64,000 bases of DNA from Didymella arachidicola (taxonomy: Eukaryota; Ascomycota; Dothideomycetes; Pleosporales; Didymellaceae), in assembly GCA_016630955.3 (NCBI GenBank), contig CM049998.1:806001-870000 (forward strand), read 5' to 3'. Both the position numbers and the translations under genes were made by a program. Under the pieces are notes generated by a model. It was given only the letters and a program-made list of their open reading frames with translations, made no database searches and was not told where the DNA came from. Shown here in pieces: positions 31,543-43,372 of this stretch. Within the stretch, counting starts at the first letter, position 1. Every line of letters starts with the position of its first letter.

Positions 31543-33165
31543 TTATCGTACAACAGCGTCCTTCAATGTAGGAACACTGCACAACCCCGCAGCAGTCTTC
31601 AACTTTGCAACACCGGTCTTCTTGTTCTCTCCCTCGCCGCTAAGTTGCGGCACCTCCTCGACATTGAACCCAACCTCAAGCCCATCCGTCGTCGTAAAGC
31701 CCGGCTGAATAGTCTCCCAAACCTTCTTCTTGGGGTTCAGCACACCCTCGGGCTCGCCCTCCCAGCCCTCGAAGAACACGCGGTCACCCGCCTTGCTGTC
31801 CTTGGGCGGGTCAACCAACTCGACTGGCCCCTTGTGCGCGTCCTCGCCCTCCTTGACTTTCGGCGATGCAGCGAGAACCATGGCGCAGCTCTTGACGCCG
31901 CGCATGGTGACCGGCTTGAGGTTGCAGACAGCGACGATCTTGCGGTTTTGCATCTCGGCCAGCGGGATCAGCCCGTTAAGACCAGAGCAAACAGTGCGCA
32001 CGATCTGGCCCTCGTACTCAGAGGTGTTCTCGGTGCCAGGCGCATCGCCGCACGCGATAGTACTGACGAACAACGAGTCGGCGTTGGGGTGTGTTTCGGC
32101 CTTGAGGATATGGCCGACGCGCAAGTCGATGAGAGCGGGGGAGAGGGGCTTCTCGACTGGTGCACTGCGTCTATTAGCAACTAGTCTTGCCTGGGTAGAG
32201 GTGGTGTTCTGGACTTACGCCTTCTGCGGCTTGGGCTCCTTCTTTTTCTTCTCTTTCTTCTGGGTTGGTGCGCCCTCGGGTGCACCGCCCTTCTTGCCTT
32301 CTGTGGGATTTGTGGGCTTGCCAGCAGCTGTTCCTGCAACGGCGTCACCAGCGGCTTGTGCGAGGTCCTTGGCCTTCTCCTTCTTGCCCTTCTTCTCGGC
32401 GCCCTGGTCGCCGGTCAGGGTCGTGGGTGTGGCGCCGTTGCCTACTGCGGCAGCAGCAGCGGCTTCCTTCTCCTTCTTCTTGCGCTCCTTCTCGGCCTTT
32501 GCGTCGACGGGCTTGATCTTGAAGATGACATTGTCGAGCTCAATGTTGACCTTGTCGTCCAGCTTCAGGCCAAAGACGGGCGAGTTCTGGACAAAGTCGA
32601 CATGGCGGACAATGTGGTGGTAGCCCTGCTCGCCGGTCCTCTCCTCAGCAGTCCACTTGGCGACGACGGGTGCGAGCTTCTGGTAGAGGGCAATGTCTGC
32701 GACGGAAGGCTTTGCGCCGAGAATGGTGGTGCGGCTGGCGAGGTATGTGTTCAGCGACGACAGGCGCTCGGCGGACTTGGCGGCATCGTCAGAGGACGAG
32801 GCGATGTGCGAGGCAGAGGAGAGCCACTGGCTTATCTCCTTCTTCTCGGCGTCGGTGTAGTTGGCCTCGGGGAAGAGGGCCTGCGAGGCTTTGACGGCGT
32901 CTGTCTCGTCGGCGGCATTATTGGGGGCGTGGGACCTGAGGTAGGTGACCAGGCTCTCGTCGAGGGTGGAGCTGGACATGGTGAAGGTGCGCTGGAAGAA
33001 GTTGACGGCGAGCTGTGTCCGCGGGGTAAAGAAGGCGGGTGCTGCGAGGTCTGCGGCGGTGCGAGCGGTGCACAAGGGAGAGCGAGCTGCAGGCGGGAGT
33101 GGTGTAGGTCGCGTGCGGCGTAGTCTTAGTGTGGATTGGGCGAGTCGAAGAGGCCTGTGATGCAT
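31543..33165 (-). CDS. ARC1: Arc1-like tRNA-binding aminoacylation cofactor
   Basis: Exons 33165-32219 and 32164-31543. The product has a GST-like N-terminal domain (DIALYQKLAPVVAKW), a Lys/Ala-rich tRNA-contacting linker (KAEKERKKKEKEAAAAAAVG, EKKEKKKKEPKPQKA) and a C-terminal EMAP-II/Trbp111 OB-fold: LIDLRVGHILKAETHPNADS, then IVRTVCSGLNGLIPLAEMQN and KPVTMRGVKSCAMVLAAS. In yeast Arc1 binds glutamyl- and methionyl-tRNA synthetases and delivers tRNA. The frame stays open to a Met at 33165 (522 residues); the Met at 32979 (MSSSTLDESLV, 460 residues) is the cytosolic start expected from the family. The 62 extra residues are rich in Arg, Ala and Thr with a single acidic residue, like a mitochondrial presequence. 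I keep the long frame but the start is open. Confidence 0.9.
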
Positions 33166-33682
33166 CTCGGTATGAGTGTGCTAAAATTCGTGGGTCCCAC
33201 CGAGCTGGCGCGGGGCAGAGCTGCGATGAACGACGCGGCGGACCAGCACAGGCCATCGCGATGAGATGAACTGCAGGACGCGTCTGAGCGTTGCTTGGAT
33301 CCATCTTTGATACCACGGCCATCAGCTCCTGGCTTCATCCATGCAGAGCTTTCTCTAGACGTCACGCGTCGTTGTCCTTGTTGGACTATCAGGACGACTA
33401 CGTGAAGCGTCTTGAAAGCTCCATAGCAGCTCGAAATCAATGGTTTCCCAGGCCATCAGATAGGTAGTATGAGTGATTGGAAAGCAGAGCACGTGGCCCT
33501 GGAAGTATACAGTCATCTAAAGACCATGTACAGTTGCTGCCTACGTTGATTGCTGCAGCGGAAGGAGCCACGACGCGGTGTTTGTTGCCTTCTGCCCCAC
33601 ACATAAACCGAGAGCTACCCCCGCAACACCACAGCGTCTCTCTACCAACCAGTTTCATACCCCCACAGCCCCCATCAGAGCA
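33166..33682. other. Divergent promoter region (ARC1 / UCH)
   Basis: No gene is supported; short frames only, in both directions. Confidence 0.5.
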
Positions 33683-34555
33683 ATGAGCATGGCCGACGAT
33701 AACCCAGATGTCCCTGCGGGGAAGAAGAGGTTCATTCCTCTCGGTGAGACAACCTCCTGCGTTCAGCTCCTACTTCCAGGAGCTCATTGCTAACCTGTCT
33801 CGTAGAGAACAACCCCGAGGTCATGTCTGCGCTCGTTCACAAGCTTGGCCTTTCAGAGAAGCTCGCATTCCATGACGTCTTCAGCATTGATGAGCCGGAT
33901 CTGCTCGCTTTCGTCCCCCGACCCGCTCATGCCCTCCTCCTTGTCTTCCCTGTGAGCGAGACATACGAGAAGTTCCGCCGCCAGGAAGACCAAGACGAGC
34001 CCGAATACAATGGCCACGGTGATCAAGAAGAAGTCGTTTGGTACAAGCAAACAATCGCAAATGCCTGTGGATTGATTGGCTTGCTCCATGGCGTTTCGAA
34101 CGGGACAGCGCGTGCAAACATTCGTCAGTGGTTCAACACAGTACATACGCCGTGTACGCTAACAGATATCAGAGCCCAACTCAGACTTAGCAAAACTCGT
34201 TCAAGATGCCATTCCCCTGAAACCGGCCGAGCGAGCGGACCTGCTCTACGAATCGAAGGCCCTCGAGACCGCTCACCAAAGCGCTGCGAGTGGTGGCGAC
34301 ACCAGTGCGCCATCCGCCGATGACAACATCGATCTGCACTACGTGTGCTTCGTCAAATCGTCAGACAACAATCTGTGGGAGCTGGACGGCCGGAGAAAGG
34401 GTCCGCTCAACCGTGGCAAGCTCGAAGCAGACGAGGACGTACTCAGTGAGAAGGCCCTGGACCTAGGCGTGCGTAGCTTCCTCAAGCGCGAGTCTGAGGC
34501 TGGTGGTGGTGACCTCCGCTTCAGTCTCATCACGCTCGCCGAGTCGTTGGACTAA
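33683..34555 (+). CDS. Ubiquitin C-terminal hydrolase, UCH-L3/Yuh1 type (peptidase C12)
   Basis: A cysteine protease that removes small adducts from the C-terminus of ubiquitin or related modifiers. Exons 33683-33743, 33806-34123 and 34173-34555 give 253 residues, close to UCH-L3. The catalytic set is visible: Gln102 and Cys108 in KQTIANACGLIGLLH, His182 in DLHYVCFV and Asp198 in WELDGRRKGP. The loop with ERADLLYESKALETAHQSAA is the active-site crossover. The N-terminus RFIPLENNPEVMSALVHKLG is typical. A second Met two codons after the first start makes the exact start uncertain by two residues. The gene diverges from ARC1. Confidence 0.94.
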
Positions 34556-36060
34556 TCATCAACATCTCGGGCAGAGAAATGTGACCGAGACTCGTACTTC
34601 AAATGAAACCCCGCAATGGAGCCTGGAGGTCTTCAATGTCTTTGATCGTAAGATTTTGTGTTTTCTATAAAAGCGTTTCCTGAAAACGGCACTAAACCAG
34701 GGAGAGAAAGGAAGAGAAACTTTAGTGAAGGTAGGAGAAAGGTGAGTGCTCGGAGTATCTTGCGGCTCTTAGGTAGCAGGAACCGTCGGCTGCAAAAGCA
34801 AAACAACTGTAGCCTCCAAGGTTATTCTCAGGCTGCAAGACATTTGCTGACATCCATCGAATACCTCACAAATTTCTGAACTCACAGCCGGATAGTCCAT
34901 TACCTTCGAGCCTGATTGCGTCTTTAGCGCATGACCTATTGCCGATGACCCCCTGAGCGCGAAAGCGAAGCTATCAGCATCACTCGAAGACAACTTTGAA
35001 GTCGTGATACCTAAAGAGGAAAACGGAACGCATGAGCTGTATCCATTTTCATTCATGTACGTTCGACAACTGCGTATACAAAAAGGTCACAGCACACGGG
35101 AAGCTGCACTGAAGAACATGTTTCTCAGCTTGCGTGATCGAACGTAAGAGCTAAGTAAGCGGAGCTTTTTTTATTTGCATCATTATCTCGCAAAGTTCGC
35201 GAGCGCTACCTCAAGCAGACGGCATGTCGCATTTGTACGGCCATCTGATATTTTGAAGTCCAGCATTGTCCATACAGCTTCGTCCGAAGAGCTAGGCTGC
35301 AAAAAGACGAGGTGGAGGCGCTTCGTGTGCTGTGTAGCACTGCCTTCGGTATTGCTCTGCATAGACTAATTGCTACGAACAACAACAGAATAGAGATCCT
35401 TGCTGGCGTGAAGATTGCTAGAAGGTCAATACGCAAGCAGACCTCTCACACATATGACGCAAGTTCCGGTGCAACATACCTTACGGCCCATACAAATTAG
35501 CACGATGATCTATTATCTGCCTCCAAGCTTTACTTTCAGCTTGAATAGCTGGCGTAGTAGAGTCGTTGCCTCGCGGACTTTCACACTGGTGCCTTAGGAT
35601 TATGAGAAGCAGCAAAGGCAAAGGTTGAGCGATTCACGAAAAGCGTTGTTGTAGAGACGAGAGCGAGAATGAAAGTCATGTCTCAGTGAGGTATGTCATC
35701 AGGCTCACGTCAATCCAAGACCGGCCCTCCATTGTTTGTCTTACACGCTTCCGGTCTATGCTCGCTCATGATGATGCATGCAATAGCAAGTCACACTACT
35801 GAGGCCTCTGGCCTCTTTTATTCCACTTCTCCACTCCGGTATGAGTATGCCCATATCTCTCTAACACATCCGGAACAGGTCTTCGCCGGTGGAGAAGCTA
35901 CAAGATGACTACCCTGAGTGGAGCCGACGGCAATCCTTCGTATCAAGATCACATCCTTGGACTCATTCTCACCCTTATGAAGCAACTACCACGGCCATAT
36001 ATATTGATGCTGTTCAGCCTCGTCCACCGGGTGCGTTCCCTCACTTTCAACCCGGTTTCG
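34556..36060. other. Intergenic; 5' region of the receptor gene
   Basis: About 1.5 kb without a supported gene. The frame from 35905 is in phase with the receptor gene and could extend it by 52 residues, but its composition looks like leader sequence. Confidence 0.45.
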
Positions 36061-37833
36061 ATGACGGACACAAACAAGGCCAAGGAGTATGGATATGGAG
36101 CCGCTGCGCTTGCGTGCTCCACCGTCAGTCTACTCGCTTCCATGCTTTGCATGTACTGGTTTTGTCGTATGGAGAAGCGCTTCCGCCATAGGTACGTCAA
36201 CTTGAAGGATTTCAGGCGTCAGAATTAACAGACGCAGGCTCGTTATGATACTGATATACGGGGACCTCATGCGTGGGACGTGGCTGTTGGTTTTTTCCAT
36301 CATCTCTCTTGCGCGTGGGACCGTCAGAACAGGAAGTAACTTCTGTCAAGTTAGCGGGTTTCTCGTGCAGTATGGAACGCAGACGAGCGGTCGGTATGTC
36401 CCAGCATCTCACGAATTATTCTGACTATTGCTCCAGATTATGCGGTCTTTGTCATGGCTTTGCACAGCGCGACTCAAGTCTTCTACCCTTCCACGCTGGT
36501 CAGCTCGGATGGGTTGTACTCAGGCCGTCGATACGTCTATTTTGGGGCCTTTGCCGTACCAGTTCTGATGGCTGGCCTAGCTTTTATCAACCCAAAGAAC
36601 GCCTACGTGTCGCAAGGTGCCTTCTGCACGCTCCCTATTCGACCTTTTTGGTACCGGCTGGCTTTCACATGGGTACCCCGCTACATCATTGTGCTCACTA
36701 TCATGGGGCTTGCTATCGCTATCTACACACACGTGGGTATTGAGTTTCGCGCCTACTCAACTATCGACTCCAGCTTCCAGAGCCTCAAGACATCGAACGG
36801 CTCAAACACAACGCACAACGACACATCAGACGAGATGAAGATGGAGGACATCACCTTCGAGCTCACCACCACGGAGTCCCGTCCGCAACCCACTCGACGC
36901 AAGTCCTCAATCGGCCACGACATCTTCACATCTCACCGCCACAACTCTTTCGCCCCAACTCTAACCTCACCCTCCACAGCCCCCCAGCGCGTCTCCTGCG
37001 ACAGCAAAACACCCTCCCACTCCCTTTCAGGAAGCACCCTCATTCTCCCCCACCGCCCCTCCCCAGCACGCCCCCCCCTCCTCCCCATCCCCTCCGGCCA
37101 AAGCATGACCGCCCCTCTATCCCCGCACACCCTCCCCTCCCGCCCCGACCCCATCGCCGCCTATGCCCCCGAACCAACCGCAACCCCCGTCTCCTCATCC
37201 ACCCGCACCTCCTCCCCCGCACAGCTCCGCCTCGCTAAGCAGCGCCGCCGCATACACCGCCAGCTGCGCCTCATGTTCATCTACCCGCTAGTCTACACGC
37301 TCATGTGGTTGATCCCCTTCGCGATGCACTGCATGAACTACTGGGACAAGTGGGCGCTGAACCCCGTCGAGTTCCTGCGCGTGGGGAGCAGTATATGCAT
37401 TACGCTGATGGGGCTGGCGGATGCGCTTATTTTCTCGCTGCGGGAGAAGCCGTGGCGCGGGATTGAGGGCGGGGATGGGAGTTTCTGGGGGAGTTTTAGG
37501 TGGGGGGGAAAGGGGGTGGATGAGGAATGGAATGGGGTGGAGGGGAGGGCGAGGGGGAGTCAGAGTTGGAGGACGAGTGCAAGTGGGGATTTTGCGAGGG
37601 TGGCGGCGGACCAGGCTAGGTTGAGGTTGGAGTTGGAGAGGAAGGAGAGGGTGGATAGGCTGGATGGGAGGGCGAAGGGTGAGGATGGGGGTGGGGAGGG
37701 CGGGGATGGGGATGGGGATGAGAGGGAGCATGTTGGGTTGAATGTTGGCGATGGGAAGAAAGGGCAAGTGTATGATGATAATGGGCTTGAAGATGATACG
37801 GTCGAGACGGAGTATAACCGCCATAAGAAGTGA
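36061..37833 (+). CDS. Git3-type G protein-coupled receptor (cAMP/nutrient sensing)
   Basis: Exons 36061-36191, 36238-36389 and 36437-37833 give 559 residues. Seven hydrophobic segments can be traced: AAALACSTVSLLASMLCMYW, then LVMILIYGDLMRGTWLLVFS, the segment with DYAVFVMALHSATQVFYPS, YVYFGAFAVPVLMAGLAF, the segment PRYIIVLTIMGLAIAIYTHV, and two after the loop (LMFIYPLVYTLMWLIPF and SICITLMGLADALIFSL). The large third intracellular loop, about 150 residues and Ser/Pro/Thr-rich, precedes RRRIHRQLRLMFIYPLVY, as in yeast Gpr1 and fission-yeast Git3. The tail is long and charged (Gly/Asp/Glu). The second intron has a weak GTCGGT donor, chosen because only that phase gives the DYAVF reading. In this family the ligand is a sugar or another nutrient, acting through a Galpha and adenylate cyclase. 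Confidence 0.85.
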
Positions 37834-38382
37834 GGGCTGGGGTGACGTGGTTGGCAGGCTTGTATGCTGACTGCGCTGTCGGGGTGCATGAGAGGTGTTC
37901 AACTCGTGTCGTGCTCCTGTTCTTTTGGAGTTATTGTAATGCATTGCATATTGCTTTTGAGGGTGATTGCCTTGTGATAGATGTCGAGGTGATCTTTAAC
38001 CACTGCCGCCTTCTCTTTTCTCCAAATGCGTAGGAGTTCCTGTGTGGAAATTGACAAGAAAATTGCAAATGGGTTGCATGGACCGAACAGAACTGATAAA
38101 CCCCACATGACTTGCGCTGGTCAAGAAAAGATTAAATTAGCTAGCAAGCCCTTGTCAAAGCGACATGGAGTATCGCAAAGTGTGATGTCAAAAATTTATT
38201 CGTATGAATACAATGATGCGTACATGAACCATTAAGGATGCTAACAAGAAAGGCGTACACGACTTTTCCCACCAAGAGTGCCACCCAGTGGAGGTCAGCC
38301 GAAGCCCCGATCCAACGCCCAAAGTACACCGTCCCTAATGCCGAATTGGCTTGTGTTGAGAAGAGCATGCGTGTTCCCTAGT
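37834..38382. other. Intergenic between convergent genes
   Basis: Nothing recognised; 3' flanks of the receptor gene and the mannosyltransferase gene. Confidence 0.45.
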
Positions 38383-38509
38383 CTAGTCGTAGTTGAAGCG
38401 ATTCTGGCGTTTGCGACCAAAATAGATGCCCAGAACAGTGGCAACGGCGAAGAAGATACAGATCCATTTGAGCGCGATCCAGGACAGGTCGCGGCCGTCG
38501 AGCGGTGCA
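38383..38509 (-). other. Candidate alternative C-terminal exon of the mannosyltransferase (membrane segment)
   Basis: Read on the minus strand, 127 nt encode LDGRDLSWIALKWICIFFAV and then ATVLGIYFGRKRQNRFNYD before a TAG. This is a clean hydrophobic helix followed by a basic cytoplasmic-type tail. Joining to 38609 across a 99-nt intron keeps the frame: donor GTACGA, a CTGAC 13 nt before the AG, acceptor GAAG. The acceptor is plausible, the donor weak. It may instead be the last exon of another gene. Confidence 0.45.
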
Positions 38510-39939
38510 CTTCAGACAGAAGTCAGATGTGTGTGCGTAAGCGGCGCGGTGAACGAGGCGGCGTGAAATGTATGGAGGGGGTGAGAGGCTTATTGCTCCT
38601 TATCGTACCCGTCTGGCTTCTTCATGTTGTTGACCTCGTAGAACTTGGCTGTGCCTGTGGACGTGTCAGTGATGTCATGCGCAATGTGAGGTGGCGTGCT
38701 TACAGCTGTAGCCATTCCAGTCAAAGTTGTCCTTGGGGTTGCAGTGGCACTTGTGGTCAAGGCGGTACTGCTCGCCGGTGGGGCAGTGGGTAAAGGGGAC
38801 GTGGTAGTAGGCGATATCGTTGAAGAAGTGGATCTCGTCCTTCTTCAGCATCAGAGCCGCGGCCAGCGAGTGGACGGGCGCATCACCCCAGCGCTCATAG
38901 AAGAAACCACCGGCGTGGTCGAGAGACTCAAAGTAGTCGATGTAGGCCTTGGATCGGAGCCAGTTGAGGTTGCCAATCTCAAAATTGGACCAGAAGTGGC
39001 AGTGGTTGTAGGTCTCGCCGTTGTCGTCGCTGATGAACTTCAGCGAGTTGTCCTTGGCAATGTGCTCGGGGAAAGTCTTGGTGAAGTTCTTGGTGGCCTC
39101 CCAGAGAGTAGGGATGGTCTCGACGTATTCGTACAGCGAAAGCGTGAAGGAGTATTTCTTCTTGTTATCAGCCATGAACTTGAAGGTGTCGTAGTTGATG
39201 TCGCAGTGCAACTCGACGCTGGGCTCAACGCGCCAGTACCACTCGTAGTCGAGCATCAAAGGGTGGCGGAAGAAAAAGCCAGACTCGTAGCGACACATGT
39301 GCCTGTAGCTGATGGAGTCACCGTAGATGATCTTCTTCTCCTTCATCTCCTCGCGGACGCGGGCGGCCTTGTCCTGGTCGATGAAATCGGGGAACGACCA
39401 GTGCTCCTTGGGGATTTTGCCGTACTTTGTTTTGCCGGAGACTAGGGCAGAGGTGACTTTCTTGAACTCGTCGCTGAAATCGTCGTCGTTCAGGAAGACC
39501 CAATCGTAGTTGAACTTGCGGTTGAAGCGGTCCTCGACGTGGCGAATAGACTTGGCGATCTCCCACACGTCCTGGTTACGGGCAAGGGTGACGAAAGTGG
39601 CATTCATGCGGTCGCCGGGCATGGTCGCGGGGGGCAGCTGGTGGGTGTTGGGGGTCGAGGGGGGCGTCACAGCGGCGTGCGACTCGTGGGGCTTCTCGAC
39701 GGCATCGTGCGTGTTGGGCGTGCTGGGCGTGTCCGCCGCGGGTGTGAGCGTGTCTTTGGTGTCAGAGCCGTAGGTGGGCCAGCTCGGCGCCGAAGGAACA
39801 GACGACGAGGAGCCAATGAAGTAGAGGAGGACGAGCGCCTGGGTCGTTGGGTCAGTGCATGCGAAGGGCCATGGTCCAACGGGCGTCTTACGAAGAGCGC
39901 AAAGACAATGTAGCGGAGATAGCGCTGGGTGCCTGCCAT
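38383..39939 (-). CDS. GT15 alpha-1,2-mannosyltransferase (KTR/MNT family), C-terminus uncertain
   Basis: A Golgi type II membrane enzyme that adds mannose from GDP-mannose to O- and N-glycans. Exon 1 is 39939-39892 and exon 2 39838-38704. Exon 3 starts at 38654 and ends either at a stop (38590, 415 residues, tail KKPDGYDKEQ) or at a donor at 38609, joining a fourth exon 38509-38383 (451 residues). The N-terminus has one membrane helix (YIVFALFALVLLYFIG), then a Ser/Thr/Pro stem. The domain shows NATFVTLARNQDVWEIAKSI, RFNRKFNYDWVFLNDDDFSD, YRHMCRYESGFFFRHPLM, YEWYWRVEPSVELHCDI and the GT15 nucleophile region NHCHFWSNFEIGNLNWLRSK. Extent is given to the outer exon; the family call does not depend on it. 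Confidence 0.9.
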
Positions 39940-40634
39940 GATGTCGAGTTGGGGGCTCTGGAGAGCGCGCTGCTGGCGTGCAGATGGGGGTTGCTGGCGT
40001 TCAAGTAGGTATTACTGTGTTGTCGCCCGCGTCTGCATGCGGCTGGGTAGGGGCGCGGAGGTGCTCTACTAGGGCGGTCGGTCCCAGAGTGCGAACGCGT
40101 GGTCTGGAATTTGCAGGGACTACGGGGAAACGAGCGGACAGCAGGTGCAGGGCGCGCACATCCACTGCAGTATGGGAGAAGAGTGAAGAGACGCTGGGTG
40201 CAGAGTCTTGCCAGGACACGCGTGCGAAAAGGAGTAGGACTCGCAGCACTCGTATGCGCGTTAGTGTGGCTGACCTGTCCTTGCAGGCGGCCCCGTTGGC
40301 TCAGGGTGCAGCGGGCTGCGCTCTGGGCACCGGGACAGGCGGCGCTGCGATTCCGCCAAGCCCGTGGACGCGCGACGCAGCTGCGAGCCTGTGCGAGGAC
40401 GAGGGCATTCCCAACGAGAGGGGTCCAACCAGCACCTCGTTCCGCTGTCGCATTGATATCTTCCATCGTTGCGACGTTTGCACGCTTTATTTCAGTGCGC
40501 GGTTCCAGAACGACGGTCGCCACCCGCGTTTACCTCTATCGACCCTCGCTCAACGTCATCATCCACTTTGAGAGAAAACACGCACATTTCGCGCGTAACC
40601 TCACACACGAGCAACCACCCGGGCGCCGCCCAAC
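39940..40634. other. Divergent promoter region (mannosyltransferase / PAT1)
   Basis: No supported gene; CT- and CA-rich leader-type sequence lies close to the PAT1 start. Confidence 0.5.
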
Positions 40635-41022
40635 ATGTCCTTCTTTGGCTTCAACACCGATCTGCCTCGGGACCGCGGTCACCAGACCAATGCGCCGGGC
40701 TTTGGCCAGCACGATGCCTTTGCTGGCTTCAGTGGAGGGGCAGCCGATGACGATGTGTACGTTGCACGGGAGCAGACAATTGACCTCTGCTAACCCGCTC
40801 ACACAGCATCGACTTCGAGGAGACGTACCAGGGCCTGGGCGGACCGCTCGACGACGCCGACGATGCATTCAACGATGACACTTTCGGCGGCGAGGGGCCT
40901 GTCACGCAGCAGAGCGTAGGCAAGGACTTTGACTTCGCCGGCCAGACCTCACAGATCTCGAACACGATCCAGGAGGAACAGATGCTGTACCAGGCCCGTC
41001 AGGGCTTCTCCAGGCCTGCTCT

Positions 41023-41061
<39 letters not shown>

Positions 41062-43372
41062 ACAGCAGTATCAGCCGCAGCAGCAGTACCGCCAGCCACC
41101 CTCGAAGCCCAGCAGAACCGGCTATGAGAGCTACAAAGACCCCGAGTACATCCCTCAGCTAGAGGCGCGCGCTGATATATGGGGCTTCAAGCCCAAAGAG
41201 CCTGCTGTTCAGCGTCAGCAGCAGCCTCAGCACCAGCAATCACCTGCTCCGTACTCTAGCAGCCCCGCCCAGCCATCTGGCTCCTCGAGGAAGGTCATGA
41301 GCGTGGACGAGATCGAGGCTATGATGCGGGGACAAAGCATTGGAAACGAGGTCCGAGGGACACCTCCGGTCCAGCCGCCTCCAGGTATGGGCTACCCACA
41401 GCAGTTTCCTCAGCAGCACCAGCAGCCGTTCTATCAGGGCCAGCCACCGTTCCAAGGTATGCCTCCTATGCAGGGCATGCCGTCTGGAATGCCACCTGGT
41501 TTCCCGGGCCAGCACGGAGGCCCGCAGATCTTGCAGCGTCCCCAGCAACAGCAGTACCAACAGCCGCCGCCGCAGCAGTTCCAGCAAAGGCAAGGTCCAC
41601 CCCAGCAGCAACAGCAATTCCATGCTGAGCTCCCCGGTCAATCTGCACAAACGCCGACCCAGCAGCCTACTATTCTGCAGCGCCAAAAGCCAGAGCAGAT
41701 TGCTCAGCCACAAAGAGGCGTATCGCCTGCTACCCATCCGCAGGGACCGCCGCCGACCCAGCCTCGTCAGATCCTCCAAAACCCAAACCGCATGTCTGGC
41801 CAGGGTCAGCCAGTGGCCCAGCCCGGCCAGCGCCAGATAGCTGGTAGCGTTCCCGGACAGCACAATAGGGGTCCCTCGTTCCCCATCATCACCCACCCCG
41901 AACAGCTACTTAACTTGTCTGAGGCTGACCGTGCTGCTTTCCTTGAGGAGGATGCCAAACGTGCCAAGCGCAACCACAAGATTGCACAGCTAGCCAAAGA
42001 CAACGGTCTGATGACACCTCAGGACAAGAACTTCATCACCCGTATTCAGCTGCAGCAGCTCATGACAGCAACCGGTAATGTTGATGAGCGAGGCCCTGAG
42101 GCTGCAATTGCCGAAGACTTTTACTACCAGGTCTTCAGCCAGATCCGAGGTGCACCTCGCCAGAATCCTCAGCAACCGGCCAACCAATTTGCCCAAACCT
42201 ACCTTTTCCAAACCAACAACAGGTTTGGCAACCGAAGGCATGGCCGCGGCGGTGACAATCACATGCAGCGTATGGAGCAGCAAATTCAGCGTGCAGTCGA
42301 AGCTGCAAAGGCCAGGCCCAAGGCGAAGCAGCTCGTCGTTGAGGGCAGCCTGGGAAAGATTGCATTTAGCAACTCCAAGACACCGCGCCCGCTTCTTAAC
42401 ATCAAGCGTCCGGAGACAAGTGACAAGCCCAAGTCAAGGACCTCAATCGCAGACCGAAAAGATGCGCTGCGCAACATTGAGAACATTTATCTCACCCTGA
42501 TGCAGATGGAGGATCACGAGCGCACCATGCCGCCGCCCGTTAACGAGGGTAGTGACCCAGAGGTTATCCAGGCCCACATGGAGTGGCGCTCGAAGATTGA
42601 GGCTCTGCACGCAAAGCTCTGGCAAGTGACCAAGATTATGGAGCCCATCAACCCTCACGCGCAGGCACAGCACCCTTTCATCCAGATCCTGTCGCACGCC
42701 AAGGGCAAGAAGGTCATCCCCCGTCTCTTCCGTCACATCGACGAGCAGGAGCGCATCACAGTGGTCACAATGATTGTTGTCCACCTCGACGGCCTCAATG
42801 TGGTTGGTCATGCTATTGCGACACCAGAGGAGCCCTTAACCCCGGCTTTACGCGAGGAGATTGAGCTGTTCTCGCAGACCGTAATGCCGCCGCTATTCGC
42901 ACATATCTCTGAGTCGCCTCTCAACATCATCATTGGTCTTCTTGGACTCATCCTGGACCGTACCAACCTCCACGTTGTCGCACGTACCAAGATCGGCCTT
43001 TCCCTTTTGACCATCTTGATTTCACGAGCCGAACTTCTCAAGCAGTCTGCGCCCGAGATGGACGCCGGCGACTGGGATCAGTGGACGGTTCTCTACAACC
43101 GCCTCTTTGACACCATTGAGCCCGTGCTTCCGTACTTGTTCCCTGGCTCCATCAACGACACAGATGATATGTACATCTGGCAGTTCCTGGCTGCCATGGG
43201 TGTCGGTGCCAGCCCCGAGCAGCAACAGAGGTTGGTAATTGGTGTCAAGGACCGTGTCATGGAGACTGTCTCTGTCAGCAAGGCATTGCCTGCAGAGATG
43301 GCTGGAGCACGTTTGGGCAACGTGAACCTGTTCATGCGGGCCATCGGTCTTGATGTCGAATTGCTTGGTTGA
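40635..43372 (+). CDS. PAT1: PAT1 mRNA-decapping activator
   Basis: A cytoplasmic (P-body) scaffold that links deadenylated mRNA with Lsm1-7, Dhh1 and Dcp2 and promotes decapping. Exons 40635-40756 and 40807-43372 give 895 residues. The N-terminus MSFFGFNTDLPRDRGHQTNA is the conserved start, followed by DFEETYQGLGGPLDDADDAF. A long Gln/Pro-rich region (about residues 130-400) contains poly-Gln runs (CAG/CAA at about 41025-41080). The C-terminal Pat domain starts near residue 440 with DFYYQVFSQIRGAPRQNPQQ, then GRGGDNHMQRMEQQIQRAVE, HAKGKKVIPRLFRHIDEQER and the all-alpha tail to VELLG. The intron is 50 nt. Confidence 0.95.

Noticed and set aside
32356..33123. 255-codon plus-strand frame over ARC1
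   Set aside because: Antisense to the Lys/Ala-rich ARC1 frame; low-complexity Leu/Gly/Val.
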